Assembly: GCA_937922675.1 (NCBI GenBank)
Contig: CALAJN010000010.1
Coordinates: 1-64,000, forward strand
Direction of reading: 5' to 3'
Length of the DNA stretch: 64,000 bases
Origin: an uncultured Granulosicoccaceae bacterium
GTDB taxonomy: Bacteria; Pseudomonadota; Gammaproteobacteria; Granulosicoccales; Granulosicoccaceae
Shown: piece by piece, positions 29,988-38,662 of the stretch
How the letters are laid out: each line of letters starts with the position of its first letter
Numbering within the stretch: position 1 is the first letter of the stretch
The notes under the pieces: model-generated
Database searches by the model: none
What the model was told of the DNA's origin: nothing
The model's input: the letters and a program-made list of their open reading frames with translations, nothing else
Program-made: the position numbers and the translations under genes

Positions 29988-30593
29988 TCAAGACTTGGGC
30001 ACGCTGCGCCCGACGCGGTTGTGCATGGCCTCACGCCAGTGCTCTCTGCAGCGGGACTCATAGCGCTCATTGCCTCCAATCTCAACCTGATTACCGTCCG
30101 TCACAGGCTTACCGTCCTCACCGATACGCAAGGTCATGGTGGCTTTGCGCCCACAGGTACACACCGTCTTGAGCTCGGAGAGCTTATCGCCGATAGCCAG
30201 CAGACGCGCAGACCCCGGAAACAACTCTCCCCTAAAATCAGTACGCAATCCAAAGCACAACACCGGCACCTGATGCTCGTCAACGACACGCGCAAGCTCA
30301 TCCACTTGAGCGGCGCTCAGGAATTGTGCCTCGTCAACCAACACGCAGGCCACCGTACCATCGTAGAGTGCAGCGGACACATGCGCCATGAAGCTGGTTG
30401 AATCATCGAACAGCAAGGCTTCAGCTTCAAGACCAATACGTGAGCGCACGATGCCACGGCCAAATCGATCGTCAATAGCCGCGGTGAACACCAAGGCATG
30501 CATACCCTGCTCGCGATAGTTGTGCGCCGACTGCAACAGGGACGTCGACTTGCCCGCGTTCATCGCGGAATAATAGAAATAGAGCTGTGCCAC
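29988..30593 (-). CDS. tdk: Thymidine kinase
   Basis: Phosphorylates thymidine in nucleotide salvage. The 201-residue protein begins at GTG (read [16 protein letters not shown]), the standard family start with the P-loop, rather than upstream. The Walker B-type DEAQFL, the lasso region [11 protein letters not shown] and zinc-ligand cysteines (CTCGRKA and C-terminal SRCREH) are present. It is on the opposite strand to the CheB-CheR pair, 22 bases from its end. Confidence 0.95.
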   Translation of the reverse strand: MAQLYFYYSAMNAGKSTSLLQSAHNYREQGMHALVFTAAIDDRFGRGIVRSRIGLEAEALLFDDSTSFMAHVSAALYDGTVACVLVDEAQFLSAAQVDELARVVDEHQVPVLCFGLRTDFRGELFPGSARLLAIGDKLSELKTVCTCGRKATMTLRIGEDGKPVTDGNQVEIGGNERYESRCREHWREAMHNRVGRSVPKS

Positions 30594-30749
30594 GGGGGAT
30601 ACGAAAAGGCGTGCGGGCTTTGCATGATACGCAGCACAGAGCACTGCCTCAGCCCGGATCGAGTTTTTCCGTATTCACAGCACACCGCAGACGGGCGGGC
30701 CGGGATTACTCAGAGCAGCCCCGCATCACGCCACGCCCCCGTCTTGAGC

Positions 30750-31922
30750 TCAACCGGCCATACGATGACCGGTGTCGGTGTCAGAGTCGCTTTCAAGACT
30801 CATTGAGCTGGTAACCATGTCATCAACGGCAGCTCCGCTACCGCCCTCGAGCTTGATGCGCAAACGCAGATCGTTGACCGAATCAGCGTTACGCATGGCT
30901 TCCTCGATGGTGATCGCGTTTTCCTGTAGCAGATCAAATAGCGCCTGATCAAAGGTCTGCATGCCCTGATCCTTACTCTTGGTCATCAGACTCTTGATCT
31001 CGTGGATCTCGCCCTTTTGAATGAGATCTGACATCAGCGGCGTATTCAGTAGCACCTCGACAGCTGCACGCCGGCCCTTGCCACTCGGCGTTGGCAACAA
31101 TCGCTGCGAAATAAACGCCTTGCAGTTCAGTGACAGGTCCAGCAACAGCTGCTTGTGGCGCTGCTCCGGAAAGAAGTTGATGATTCGGTCGAGCGCCTGG
31201 TTGGAGTTGTTGGCGTGCAGGGTAGCGAGGCACAAGTGTCCGGTTTCTGCGAAGGCTATCGCATGCTCCATGGTCTGCTGATCGCGGATCTCACCGATCA
31301 GGATAACGTCGGGTGCTTGCCGCAAGGTGTTCTTGAGCGCAATTTCAAAGCTCTCGGTATCGGTGCCGACCTCACGCTGGGTGACGATACAGCCCTTGTG
31401 ATGGTGTACAAATTCAACCGGATCTTCAATCGTGATGATGTGCCCGTTGGTGTTCTCGTTGCGGTAGTCAATCATCGAGGCGAGGCTGGTTGATTTGCCT
31501 GAGCCTGTACCACCGACAAAGATCACCAGGCCTCGTTTCGTCATGGCGATCTGCTGCAGCACGTCCGGCATGTGCAGATCAGTGAACGACGGTATGTCGT
31601 TGGGGATAATACGTACCACGAGACCAGCGCTGCCGCGTTGCACCAGTGCGTTTACACGAAAGCGCGAGATATCCGGTAGAGCGATGGCAAAATTGCACTC
31701 GCGTGTGCGCTTGAACTCATCGCGCTCCGCGTCGGTCATCAGGCACTGCGCCAGCGCCAGCGTGTGATCAGCCGTGAGGATCTTGTCCAGCAGCGGTGTG
31801 ACCTTGCCATGAATGCGCATCGAGGGTGCAGCACCGGCGATGATGAACAGATCTGATCCACCCTTTTTGAACAAACTGACGAGAAGCTCGTCCATGAAGC
31901 GCTTAGCGACCTTCAGATCCAT
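30750..31922 (-). CDS. pilU: Type IV pilus retraction ATPase PilU
   Basis: Accessory hexameric retraction ATPase that works with PilT at the base of the pilus. The ATG at 31922 has GAGGAA 7 bases upstream and gives 390 residues, close to Pseudomonas PilU. Walker A is GGTGSGKST, the Asp box IITIEDPVEF, Walker B VILIGEIRD and the His box TGHLCLATLHANN. The C-terminus extends past the ATPase core with an acidic serine-rich tail, common in PilU. It follows pilT on the same strand. Confidence 0.94.
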   Translation of the reverse strand: MDLKVAKRFMDELLVSLFKKGGSDLFIIAGAAPSMRIHGKVTPLLDKILTADHTLALAQCLMTDAERDEFKRTRECNFAIALPDISRFRVNALVQRGSAGLVVRIIPNDIPSFTDLHMPDVLQQIAMTKRGLVIFVGGTGSGKSTSLASMIDYRNENTNGHIITIEDPVEFVHHHKGCIVTQREVGTDTESFEIALKNTLRQAPDVILIGEIRDQQTMEHAIAFAETGHLCLATLHANNSNQALDRIINFFPEQRHKQLLLDLSLNCKAFISQRLLPTPSGKGRRAAVEVLLNTPLMSDLIQKGEIHEIKSLMTKSKDQGMQTFDQALFDLLQENAITIEEAMRNADSVNDLRLRIKLEGGSGAAVDDMVTSSMSLESDSDTDTGHRMAG

Positions 31923-32009
31923 CTTGTATTCCTCGTTGAAAGCAGTTGGAGAGGGGATTGGCTGCGCCTGGCACAACCAGGCGCCCTCAAGGCAGTGTCA
32001 GGTCTTGCC

Positions 32010-33047
32010 TCAGTTGAGACTGTCAGGGTTTTGCGCCTTCTTGCGAGCCTCGGCAAGGTCAACTACGCCACGGTTCAGCAATTCTTTGAGGTTTTGATCG
32101 AGCGTCTGCATACCATGGCCCTGGCCGGTCTGGATGGCTGAATACATCTGAGCGACCTTGTCCTCGCGAATCAGGTTCCGGATGGCCGGAGTCCCGATCA
32201 TGATCTCGTGTGCTGCCACTCGTCCGCCGCCGGTCTTCTTCATCAGTGTCTGCGAGATAACTGCACGCAAGGACTCTGAAAGCATTGAGCGCACCATGGG
32301 CTTCTCGCCCGCTGGGAACACATCAACAATACGATCCACGGTCTTGGCAGCCGAACTGGTGTGCAGCGTGCCAAATACCAGGTGACCGGTTTCAGCAGCG
32401 GTCAGCGCAAGCGAGATGGTTTCCATATCACGCATTTCACCGACGAGGATGACATCGGGGTCTTCCCTCAAGGCAGAGCGCAAGGCAGGCGCAAAACCCA
32501 TGGTGTCGCGGTGTACTTCGCGCTGGTTGATCAGGCACTTCTTGGATTCGTGCACAAATTCGATCGGGTCTTCAATGGTGAGAATATGCCCAAGCTCGTT
32601 CTCGTTCTTGTAATCCATCATCGCCGCAAGAGTGGTGGACTTACCAGAACCGGTTGGACCGGTAACCAGCACGATACCGCGTGGGAAGGACGCGATTTCC
32701 TGAAAGATCTTCGGAGCACCAAGCTGCTCCAGCGTCAGGATCTCGGTGGGGATGGTTCTGAACACCGCACCGCAACCACGATTCTGATTGAAAGCATTGA
32801 CACGAAAGCGCGCTGTGTCAGGGATTTCGAAAGAGAAATCCGTCTCAAGCTTTTCTTCAAAGTCCTTGCGCTGCTTGTCGTTCATGATGTCGTACACCAT
32901 GGCCTGAACCGCGGCGTGGTCGAGGGCGGGAACATTGACGCGACGCATATCGCCATCGACCCGTATCATCGGCGGTATGCCCGCGGACAAGTGAAGGTCA
33001 GAAGCGCCGTTTTTAACGCTGAAGGTCAGTAGCTGTGCGATATCCAT
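32010..33047 (-). CDS. pilT: Type IV pilus retraction ATPase PilT
   Basis: Main pilus retraction motor, a cytoplasmic hexamer driving twitching motility. The 345-residue protein has Walker A GPTGSGKST, Asp box LTIEDPIEFVH, Walker B VILVGEMRD, His box TGHLVFGTLHTSSAAKT and the PilT-specific AIRNLIREDK motif. It is divergent from yggS and transcribed ahead of pilU; pilus assembly genes are not in the window. Confidence 0.97.
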   Translation of the reverse strand: MDIAQLLTFSVKNGASDLHLSAGIPPMIRVDGDMRRVNVPALDHAAVQAMVYDIMNDKQRKDFEEKLETDFSFEIPDTARFRVNAFNQNRGCGAVFRTIPTEILTLEQLGAPKIFQEIASFPRGIVLVTGPTGSGKSTTLAAMMDYKNENELGHILTIEDPIEFVHESKKCLINQREVHRDTMGFAPALRSALREDPDVILVGEMRDMETISLALTAAETGHLVFGTLHTSSAAKTVDRIVDVFPAGEKPMVRSMLSESLRAVISQTLMKKTGGGRVAAHEIMIGTPAIRNLIREDKVAQMYSAIQTGQGHGMQTLDQNLKELLNRGVVDLAEARKKAQNPDSLN

Positions 33048-33122
33048 AACGGGTCTTTAGATTGCGAACTCACCGAGATGTCGGCCGAGTTCCGATTTTT
33101 GTTAGCCGCAACACACCACTGC

Positions 33123-33890
33123 ATGACGTATCCGACAATTCAACAAGGTCTCGAGGCGGTACGAACCGCCATTCAGCAGCACGAGAAGACCTATGGCCGT
33201 ACGCCTGGTACCACTCAATTGCTGGCGGTCAGCAAGACAAAACCGATAGCGGCCATTCGCGAGGCGATTGAAGCCGGGCAGCGTAAATTCGGTGAAAACT
33301 ACGTCGATGAGGGCGTTGGCAAGATTCAGGAAATCGGCCGTCACGTCCCCGACGGCAGTGGCCTCGAGTGGCACTTTATTGGTGCAATACAGTCGCGCAA
33401 GGCGCGCGATATCGCTCTGCACTTTGATTGGGCACACGGTGTCGACAGGCTCAAGGTGGCCGAGCGGCTATCGCGCACGCGCATCGAGGCCAACCTTGCA
33501 CCCTTGAACATTTGTCTGCAGGTCAACCTGGACGACGAGCCGGGCAAGGCCGGCGTTCCGGTAGCAGAGCTACCGGAACTCGCCAACGTGATTGCACCCT
33601 TGCCAGGCCTGCACTTGCGTGGACTGATGGCTATTCCCGCACCACGCAAAGAGCTGGTCGAGCAGCGGGCAGTATTTGCTCGCCTCGCCCGCTTGCGCGA
33701 GGCCTTGGCTGAAGCTCACCCTGACTTGGGCGCATCCGGCGTAGACTCGCTCTCATGCGGCATGTCCGCAGATCTGGAAGCGGCGGTTGCCGAGGGAGCC
33801 ACTATCGTTCGCATCGGCACGGCAATTTTCGGTGCACGCGAGCCGCGTACACCGGTCGTGACAACATCGGTGAAAGTAAAGTCCAGTTGA
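33123..33890 (+). CDS. yggS: YggS family pyridoxal phosphate homeostasis protein
   Basis: PLP-binding protein that buffers cellular vitamin B6 and affects amino acid balance. The PLP lysine lies in LLAVSKTKP and FGENYVDEG is present; the C-terminus has LSCGMSADLEAAV. I take the ATG at 33123 (255 residues), which gives the family-like start MTYPTIQQGLEAVR; an ATG at 33078 would add 15 residues. It is divergent from pilT and heads a run with tal, proC and yggT. Confidence 0.93.
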   Translation: MTYPTIQQGLEAVRTAIQQHEKTYGRTPGTTQLLAVSKTKPIAAIREAIEAGQRKFGENYVDEGVGKIQEIGRHVPDGSGLEWHFIGAIQSRKARDIALHFDWAHGVDRLKVAERLSRTRIEANLAPLNICLQVNLDDEPGKAGVPVAELPELANVIAPLPGLHLRGLMAIPAPRKELVEQRAVFARLARLREALAEAHPDLGASGVDSLSCGMSADLEAAVAEGATIVRIGTAIFGAREPRTPVVTTSVKVKSS

Positions 33891-33903
33891 TACACTTGCA
33901 GGC

Positions 33904-35019
33904 ATGACAAAAAACAACCCTCTTCCAGCGGTACACGCCGCTGGACAAAGTCTGTGGCTGGATTTCATTCAGAAGAGCCTGCTGGACGGTGAACTTCAGC
34001 AACTGATTCGTGATGACAAGATCATGGGGCTGACCTCCAACCCGGCGATCTTTGAACAAGCCATTGCCAATACCGACGAGTACGACGCGGAACTCGCGCG
34101 CTTGGTCAAGGCTGACCCGCAACTGGAAGGGATTGAACTCTTCAACCAGCTGGCCATCCCTGACATACAGGCCGCAGCCGACGCCTTTCGCAGCACCTGG
34201 GAGGACACTGACAGTCTGGATGGCATGGTGAGCTTTGAAGTAGCACCTGATCTTGCGCACGATGCAACCGGCACTGTCGCCATGGCCGAGGATCTCTGGG
34301 CGCGCATTGATCGTCCAAACGTCATGATCAAGGTACCCGGTACAGCGGCGGGTGTAACCGCCTTTGAAGAGATCACGGCCAAGGGCATCAACGTGAATGT
34401 CACGCTTTTGTTCAGCGTGCAACGTTACCGCGAAATTGCGCTTGCATGGATTCGTGGCCTTGAGCGCTGCCATGCTGCGGGCAAGCCGCTTGACAAGCTG
34501 CACTCTGTTGCGAGCTTCTTTGTCAGCCGCGTGGACAACTCGGTTGACGCAGCCCTTGAAGCTAATGGTGGCGAGGCTGCAATGGCCCTACGCGGCAAGA
34601 TCGCCATAGCCAATGCCAAGGTCGCCTACGGGCACTTCGCCAATCTGTTCGGTAGCGAGAAATTTGCAGGCTTGCGCGCGCAAGGTGCGAATCCACAGCG
34701 TTTGCTGTGGGCCAGCACCGGCACCAAGAACCCGGACTATTCAGACGTGCTCTATGTGGAAGAACTCATCGGCCCCGACACAGTAAACACGCTACCCCCC
34801 AAGACGCTTGATGCGTTTCGTGACCATGGCACTGTCGCCCCCAAACTGACCCAGGGACTAGGCGAGGCCAGCAAACAATTGAACGCACTGGCCGAGCTTG
34901 GTATATCACTTGGCGACATCACCGATACCCTGGAAGCTGACGGGATCAGCTCATTCACCGAAGCCTTTGATCGTTTGATAGCGGCGCTTGCGAGTGAACG
35001 TTCGCGGATAGCCAACTGA
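33904..35019 (+). CDS. tal: Transaldolase (mycobacterial/cyanobacterial type)
   Basis: Pentose phosphate pathway enzyme moving a dihydroxyacetone unit between sugar phosphates. The 371 residues and motifs such as GLTSNPAIFEQAI, the Schiff-base lysine in VMIKVPGTAAG, and NVNVTLLFSVQRYREIA fit the longer transaldolase subfamily rather than the E. coli TalB type. It sits 13 bases after yggS and 11 before proC, inside a block that in Pseudomonas has no transaldolase by memory. Confidence 0.94.
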   Translation: MTKNNPLPAVHAAGQSLWLDFIQKSLLDGELQQLIRDDKIMGLTSNPAIFEQAIANTDEYDAELARLVKADPQLEGIELFNQLAIPDIQAAADAFRSTWEDTDSLDGMVSFEVAPDLAHDATGTVAMAEDLWARIDRPNVMIKVPGTAAGVTAFEEITAKGINVNVTLLFSVQRYREIALAWIRGLERCHAAGKPLDKLHSVASFFVSRVDNSVDAALEANGGEAAMALRGKIAIANAKVAYGHFANLFGSEKFAGLRAQGANPQRLLWASTGTKNPDYSDVLYVEELIGPDTVNTLPPKTLDAFRDHGTVAPKLTQGLGEASKQLNALAELGISLGDITDTLEADGISSFTEAFDRLIAALASERSRIAN

Positions 35020-35030
35020 CAAGGCTGCGT

Positions 35031-35912
35031 ATGCGCTGGTTATTCATCGGTGGCGGCAATATGGCCTCGAGCCTGGTGGGAGGCTTGCTCGCATCAGGCA
35101 GCCCACAGGATGCAATCGCCGTGGTCGAGCCCAACGAGGCCACACGCCGCGCCATAGAAGAGCGTTTTAGTGTGACGGTGGAGCAGGATGTCAACCGCCT
35201 CTTGTCACAGGCGCCGCAGTGGAGCGATGCAGACAATGGACAGCTGGGGGTGGTGCTCGCAGTCAAACCCGGTATCGCTCGCACGGCCTGCGAAAGTCTT
35301 GCGTCGGCAGGCTTCAGGGGCAACCCGGCCCTGCTGTCCGTGGTCGCAGGCGTTCGCTGCGCCTCGCTCGCAACGTGGCTGGTTACTACCAAGTCAACGG
35401 ACACACAAACGCAATGGACAGTCATGCGCTGCATGCCCAATACCCCGGCACTGTTGGGCAAGGGCGCGAGCGCACTGTATCCCGGTGAGGCCACGGCGGC
35501 GCTACGTGACGCGGCGCTTGCATTGCTATCCGCAATCGGCACGACAGTAAGCCTCTCGCATGAGAACGATATTGATGCGGTCACAGCACTGTCCGGTAGC
35601 GGCCCTGCCTATGTGTTCAGACTGACCGAGCTGATGATCGAAAATGGTATTGCGCTAGGCCTGGACCCTGCCGATGCTGCACAACTCGGCATCGCTACCA
35701 TCGAGGGTGCCGCTGCCATGCTCGCAGCAGGCGAAGACGACCCTGCTACTCTGCGTCGCAAAGTAACCTCTCCGGGAGGCACTACCGCAGCGGCTCTGGA
35801 GCAGTTTTCCGCCTCAGGACTGGAAGTGTGCATCGAGCGCGGCATGAAAGCTGCGCAGAATCGCGCCACAGAACTCGGCATACACATGCACGACGCTCCA
35901 CGCTCTGATTGA
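35031..35912 (+). CDS. proC: Pyrroline-5-carboxylate reductase
   Basis: Last step of proline synthesis, NAD(P)H-dependent. The 293-residue protein has the nucleotide-binding FIGGGNMASSLVGGL, the MRCMPNTPALLG motif, and the dimer/active-site segments SGSGPAYVFRLTE and TSPGGTTAAALEQ. Spacing suggests cotranscription with yggS and tal upstream and yggT downstream. Confidence 0.97.
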   Translation: MRWLFIGGGNMASSLVGGLLASGSPQDAIAVVEPNEATRRAIEERFSVTVEQDVNRLLSQAPQWSDADNGQLGVVLAVKPGIARTACESLASAGFRGNPALLSVVAGVRCASLATWLVTTKSTDTQTQWTVMRCMPNTPALLGKGASALYPGEATAALRDAALALLSAIGTTVSLSHENDIDAVTALSGSGPAYVFRLTELMIENGIALGLDPADAAQLGIATIEGAAAMLAAGEDDPATLRRKVTSPGGTTAAALEQFSASGLEVCIERGMKAAQNRATELGIHMHDAPRSD

Positions 35913-35988
35913 CTCAATGCAGGCATCACAGACCTGTCTGCACCCGCCCGCAATACCCTGCAAGAACCTATTCAAAGGAAACCTCCGA

Positions 35989-36585
35989 ATGACCGGACCG
36001 GCGCTCAGTTCACTCGGCTTCATCATTGGCACACTGCTGAACCTCTACGCGATGGTCGCGGCCCTGCGGTTTGTCATGCAAGCGGTCAAGGCGGACTACT
36101 ACAATCCAATCGCACAGTTTGTGGTGAAAGCCACCGACCCCTTGTTAGTGCCCATGCGACGTTTTATTCCGAGCATTGCCGGTTACGACACCTCGTCGCT
36201 ACTGCTTACCTTCGCTGTTCTTGCGCTAAAGCTGTTTGCGTTCAAGCTGCTCTCCCTGGGTGCTGCTCCCGCAATCGGCTCAGCGCTGAATGTCGCTGTG
36301 GTTGGAGTGCCCACCCTGCTGTATGTGGCCGTCGTGGATGTTGTGCACCTGATGTTCAACATCTTCATCTTCAGCTTGTTCATTCAGGCGTTGTTGAGCT
36401 GGTTACCCAATTCTTCCGGGCACCCGGTTAACGGTTTGCTGCACAAAATCACCTCCCCTGTACTCACCCCGGTACGACGTTTTGTACCTCCGCTTGGAGG
36501 GCTGGACTTGTCTGTACTTGTGTCGATCATCGGCCTGTATGCCATCAGAATCTTTGTCGTTGGTGTATTGATGAGTTTTATTTGA
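35989..36585 (+). CDS. yggT: YggT family membrane protein
   Basis: A 198-residue inner membrane protein with two YGGT repeats, each with two hydrophobic segments and a DP(L/V)-arginine motif (ATDPLLVPMRRFIP and ITSPVLTPVRRFVPP). Function is not settled; suggested roles include osmotic stress and division-site processes. The ATG at 35989 has AAGGAA 8 bases upstream and is preferred to an upstream start at 35917. Confidence 0.9.
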   Translation: MTGPALSSLGFIIGTLLNLYAMVAALRFVMQAVKADYYNPIAQFVVKATDPLLVPMRRFIPSIAGYDTSSLLLTFAVLALKLFAFKLLSLGAAPAIGSALNVAVVGVPTLLYVAVVDVVHLMFNIFIFSLFIQALLSWLPNSSGHPVNGLLHKITSPVLTPVRRFVPPLGGLDLSVLVSIIGLYAIRIFVVGVLMSFI

Positions 36586-36822
36586 AGCTGGTGACGCTGT
36601 GGGTGCCCTGTAGAAAATCACTAAAAAAACAGGCTTTTTCGTTAACAAAGCGTAAAAAATACTGAAATTACAGGGTTTTTTGACTTTTCACTGAGCATCA
36701 GGCACCGAAACACTCGTTTTTCGTGGTACCTTGCGCGCGCCTCGCCTCCGGACCACTCGGGCTTAAGCCTTAACACCGGCACGCGTTGCACTCATCCCAG
36801 TGAAAGCGAACCAGGAGCCCTC
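36586..36822. other. AT-rich intergenic region upstream of HU gene
   Basis: This 237-base gap includes a clearly AT-rich patch (about 36612-36700, with runs of A and T) unlike the GC-rich surroundings. It probably holds the promoter of the HU-like gene and possibly the end of the yggT transcript. I cannot name precise -35/-10 boxes. Confidence 0.4.
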
Positions 36823-37248
36823 ATGGCCGCAAAGAAAAAAGCGACCGCTAAGAAAAAACCTACTGCCAAGAAAAAGGCTGTAGCCAAGCGCGCACCAGCG
36901 CGCAAGAAAACCGCCTCCAAAAAGAAGGCGGCAGCCAGTTCCGATAAAAAGCCACCTACCAAGTCGGAGATCATGACCGCGATCGCCGAAGAGACAGAAC
37001 TCAGCCGCAAGCAGGTCGCGTCTGTTTTCGAATCGCTGAGCGGTTTGATTCAGGACAACCTGAAGCCGCGCGGACCAGGCTACTTCAGTGTTCCCGGACT
37101 GATGAAGATCCGTGTAAACAAGAAGCCGGCAACCAAGGCACGCAAGGGCATCAACCCTTTCACCGGTGAGGAGACCGTGTTCAAGGCAAAGCCTGCCCGC
37201 AAGGTCGTCAAGGTCGTTGCACTGAAGAACCTGAAGGACATGGTCTGA
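36823..37248 (+). CDS. HU family DNA-binding protein with histone H1-like N-terminal tail
   Basis: A 141-residue nucleoid protein. The first 45 residues are almost only Lys, Ala, Thr and Pro in KKxxAKK-like repeats, resembling histone H1 C-terminal tails. From about residue 47 (TKSEIMTAIAEET) to the end is a diverged HU/IHF fold, including an arm with INPFTGEET. The ATG has AGGAG 6 bases upstream. HU domains with Lys/Ala tails are known in other proteobacteria; the tail should bind DNA without specificity. It is a single-gene unit flanked by intergenic regions. Confidence 0.92.
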   Translation: MAAKKKATAKKKPTAKKKAVAKRAPARKKTASKKKAAASSDKKPPTKSEIMTAIAEETELSRKQVASVFESLSGLIQDNLKPRGPGYFSVPGLMKIRVNKKPATKARKGINPFTGEETVFKAKPARKVVKVVALKNLKDMV

Positions 37249-37282
37249 GGCCCTGTCCTCATCCCGCTGTTTTTGTAGAATC

Positions 37283-37309
37283 GGGTGGCGCGGCCTGGCC
37301 GTGCCGCCC
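37283..37309. terminator. GC-rich inverted repeat after HU gene
   Basis: Two 13-base arms (starting GGGTGGCGCGG and ending CGTGCCGCCC) centred on position 37296 can pair with two G-U wobbles. It lies 35 bases after the HU stop. No T-tract follows, so termination is not certain. Confidence 0.4.
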
Positions 37310-37325
37310 GTATTGACCCGCTGCT

Positions 37326-37343
37326 GAGGCCACCCGTGGCCTC
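37326..37343. repeat. Perfect inverted repeat upstream of gspC
   Basis: GAGGCCAC-CC-GTGGCCTC is a perfect 8-bp palindrome with a 2-base centre, 17 bases after the larger GC-rich repeat. It may be a protein-binding site for the gsp promoter region or a second stem of the HU terminator region. Confidence 0.4.
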
Positions 37344-37517
37344 CAGCCAATCCGTCAATGTATTGACTTGCATTACAAGACTTGCAGACTATTGCGTTCT
37401 GTATTGAATCAACGCGTAATTCTGGCGTCAAACTTGTTTACCGGCTCCGACGCACTTATTTAAAGTGCCGAAGAGAGACTTCGTTGGTCCGCTTGCCAAC
37501 CTGAAGAACCTGACCCA

Positions 37518-38435
37518 ATGAACGCGATATCACTCCGCCCTGTTGGTAGCACCTGGAAGTCGCTGCCGCGCTGGACCAATACGCTGCTCGTGGCAGCCAT
37601 AGGGGTCAGCCTCGCGCTGCTCTCCATGAAACTACTGCCAACCGACATCTCTGTGCCGGCCGCACGAACGACGCCAGTGGCTGAGCCAGGTAATCGCTCC
37701 ACACCGGATTCGCTCACACTCGCCCGCGGCATTGCGGCGCACCACATCTTTGGCAATGCGGCCGCCAGACCGGTTCAGACCGAGCCCGTCGCCCGCGAAG
37801 AGCCAATCAAGGACACACGAACCAATCTGCAGCTCGCCGGTGTGTTCGCCGCTGACCCTCAGGAACGTGCCATTGCCATCATCAGCTCCGGCAATGCCGA
37901 GCAGAGTGCCTACGGTATCGGTGACAAGATCACCAATGAGATCACGCTTAAAGAGGTCTACCCGGAATACGTGATCATCTCGAATCGGGGCAAGAATGAA
38001 AAACTCGCCCTGCCCGAATCGGTGCAGGCCACAGCAGTGACGCCGATCAGCCGAGCTGCCACCAACACCAGAACGGCACAAACCACACAGACAGAGGATC
38101 TGTCACAACCTTTGGTCCTACCGACCAACCCAGGTGAATTGCGCGACACCCTTGCGCGTAACCCGTCGATGCTGGCTCGTGTGGTCGCGGCCGAGCCCTA
38201 TCAGGAAAACGGCAAACTGGTCGGCTATCGCATCACGCCTAAACAGAATCCCGAGATACTCGAGGCTCAGGGCATCGTGGCTGGTGATGTCATCACACGT
38301 GTAAACAACATTCAGTTGAATAGCCAGAAGCAAGGCATCCGCGCACTCAGAAACGCCGTCAAGGCTGAAAATCTTGCAGTAACGGTGTTGCGCGACGGTA
38401 TCGAAATACCGCTCAACATCTCACTGGCTCAATGA
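37518..38435 (+). CDS. gspC: Type II secretion protein GspC
   Basis: Inner membrane protein linking the type II secretion platform to the secretin. The 305 residues show an N-terminal membrane helix (about 22-42), the periplasmic HR domain starting near LQLAGVFAADPQERAIAI, and a C-terminal PDZ-like domain with EAQGIVAGDVITRVNN. It heads a gspCDEF run; the gap to gspD is 227 bases, so gspD may also have its own promoter. Confidence 0.93.
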   Translation: MNAISLRPVGSTWKSLPRWTNTLLVAAIGVSLALLSMKLLPTDISVPAARTTPVAEPGNRSTPDSLTLARGIAAHHIFGNAAARPVQTEPVAREEPIKDTRTNLQLAGVFAADPQERAIAIISSGNAEQSAYGIGDKITNEITLKEVYPEYVIISNRGKNEKLALPESVQATAVTPISRAATNTRTAQTTQTEDLSQPLVLPTNPGELRDTLARNPSMLARVVAAEPYQENGKLVGYRITPKQNPEILEAQGIVAGDVITRVNNIQLNSQKQGIRALRNAVKAENLAVTVLRDGIEIPLNISLAQ

Positions 38436-38662
38436 GCTTCCTTCGGTGAGCTCGATCCAGTTAACTCAAGTCTCATGATGGCGCTATCCGGATTGTCAAG
38501 AATTCTGGCACCCCTTGAATTGCGCGAACGGCTAACCTTGAGCCGCATGCGACGCCGTCTTGTGCCAAAAATCGGACACGCAGTTCGCCTCCACTGGATA
38601 GACGCACTTGGCGTCCTACATTCGGCGCCTAGTTTAGGTGGCGAAACCGCTACACTTGGACG
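38436..38662. other. Intergenic region gspC-gspD
   Basis: A 227-base gap. A 65-codon frame (38475-38672) overlaps the gspD start but has codon use unlike the neighbours (several TTA, ATA, AGA, CTA), so I do not call it. No hairpin or promoter pair stands out. Confidence 0.4.
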
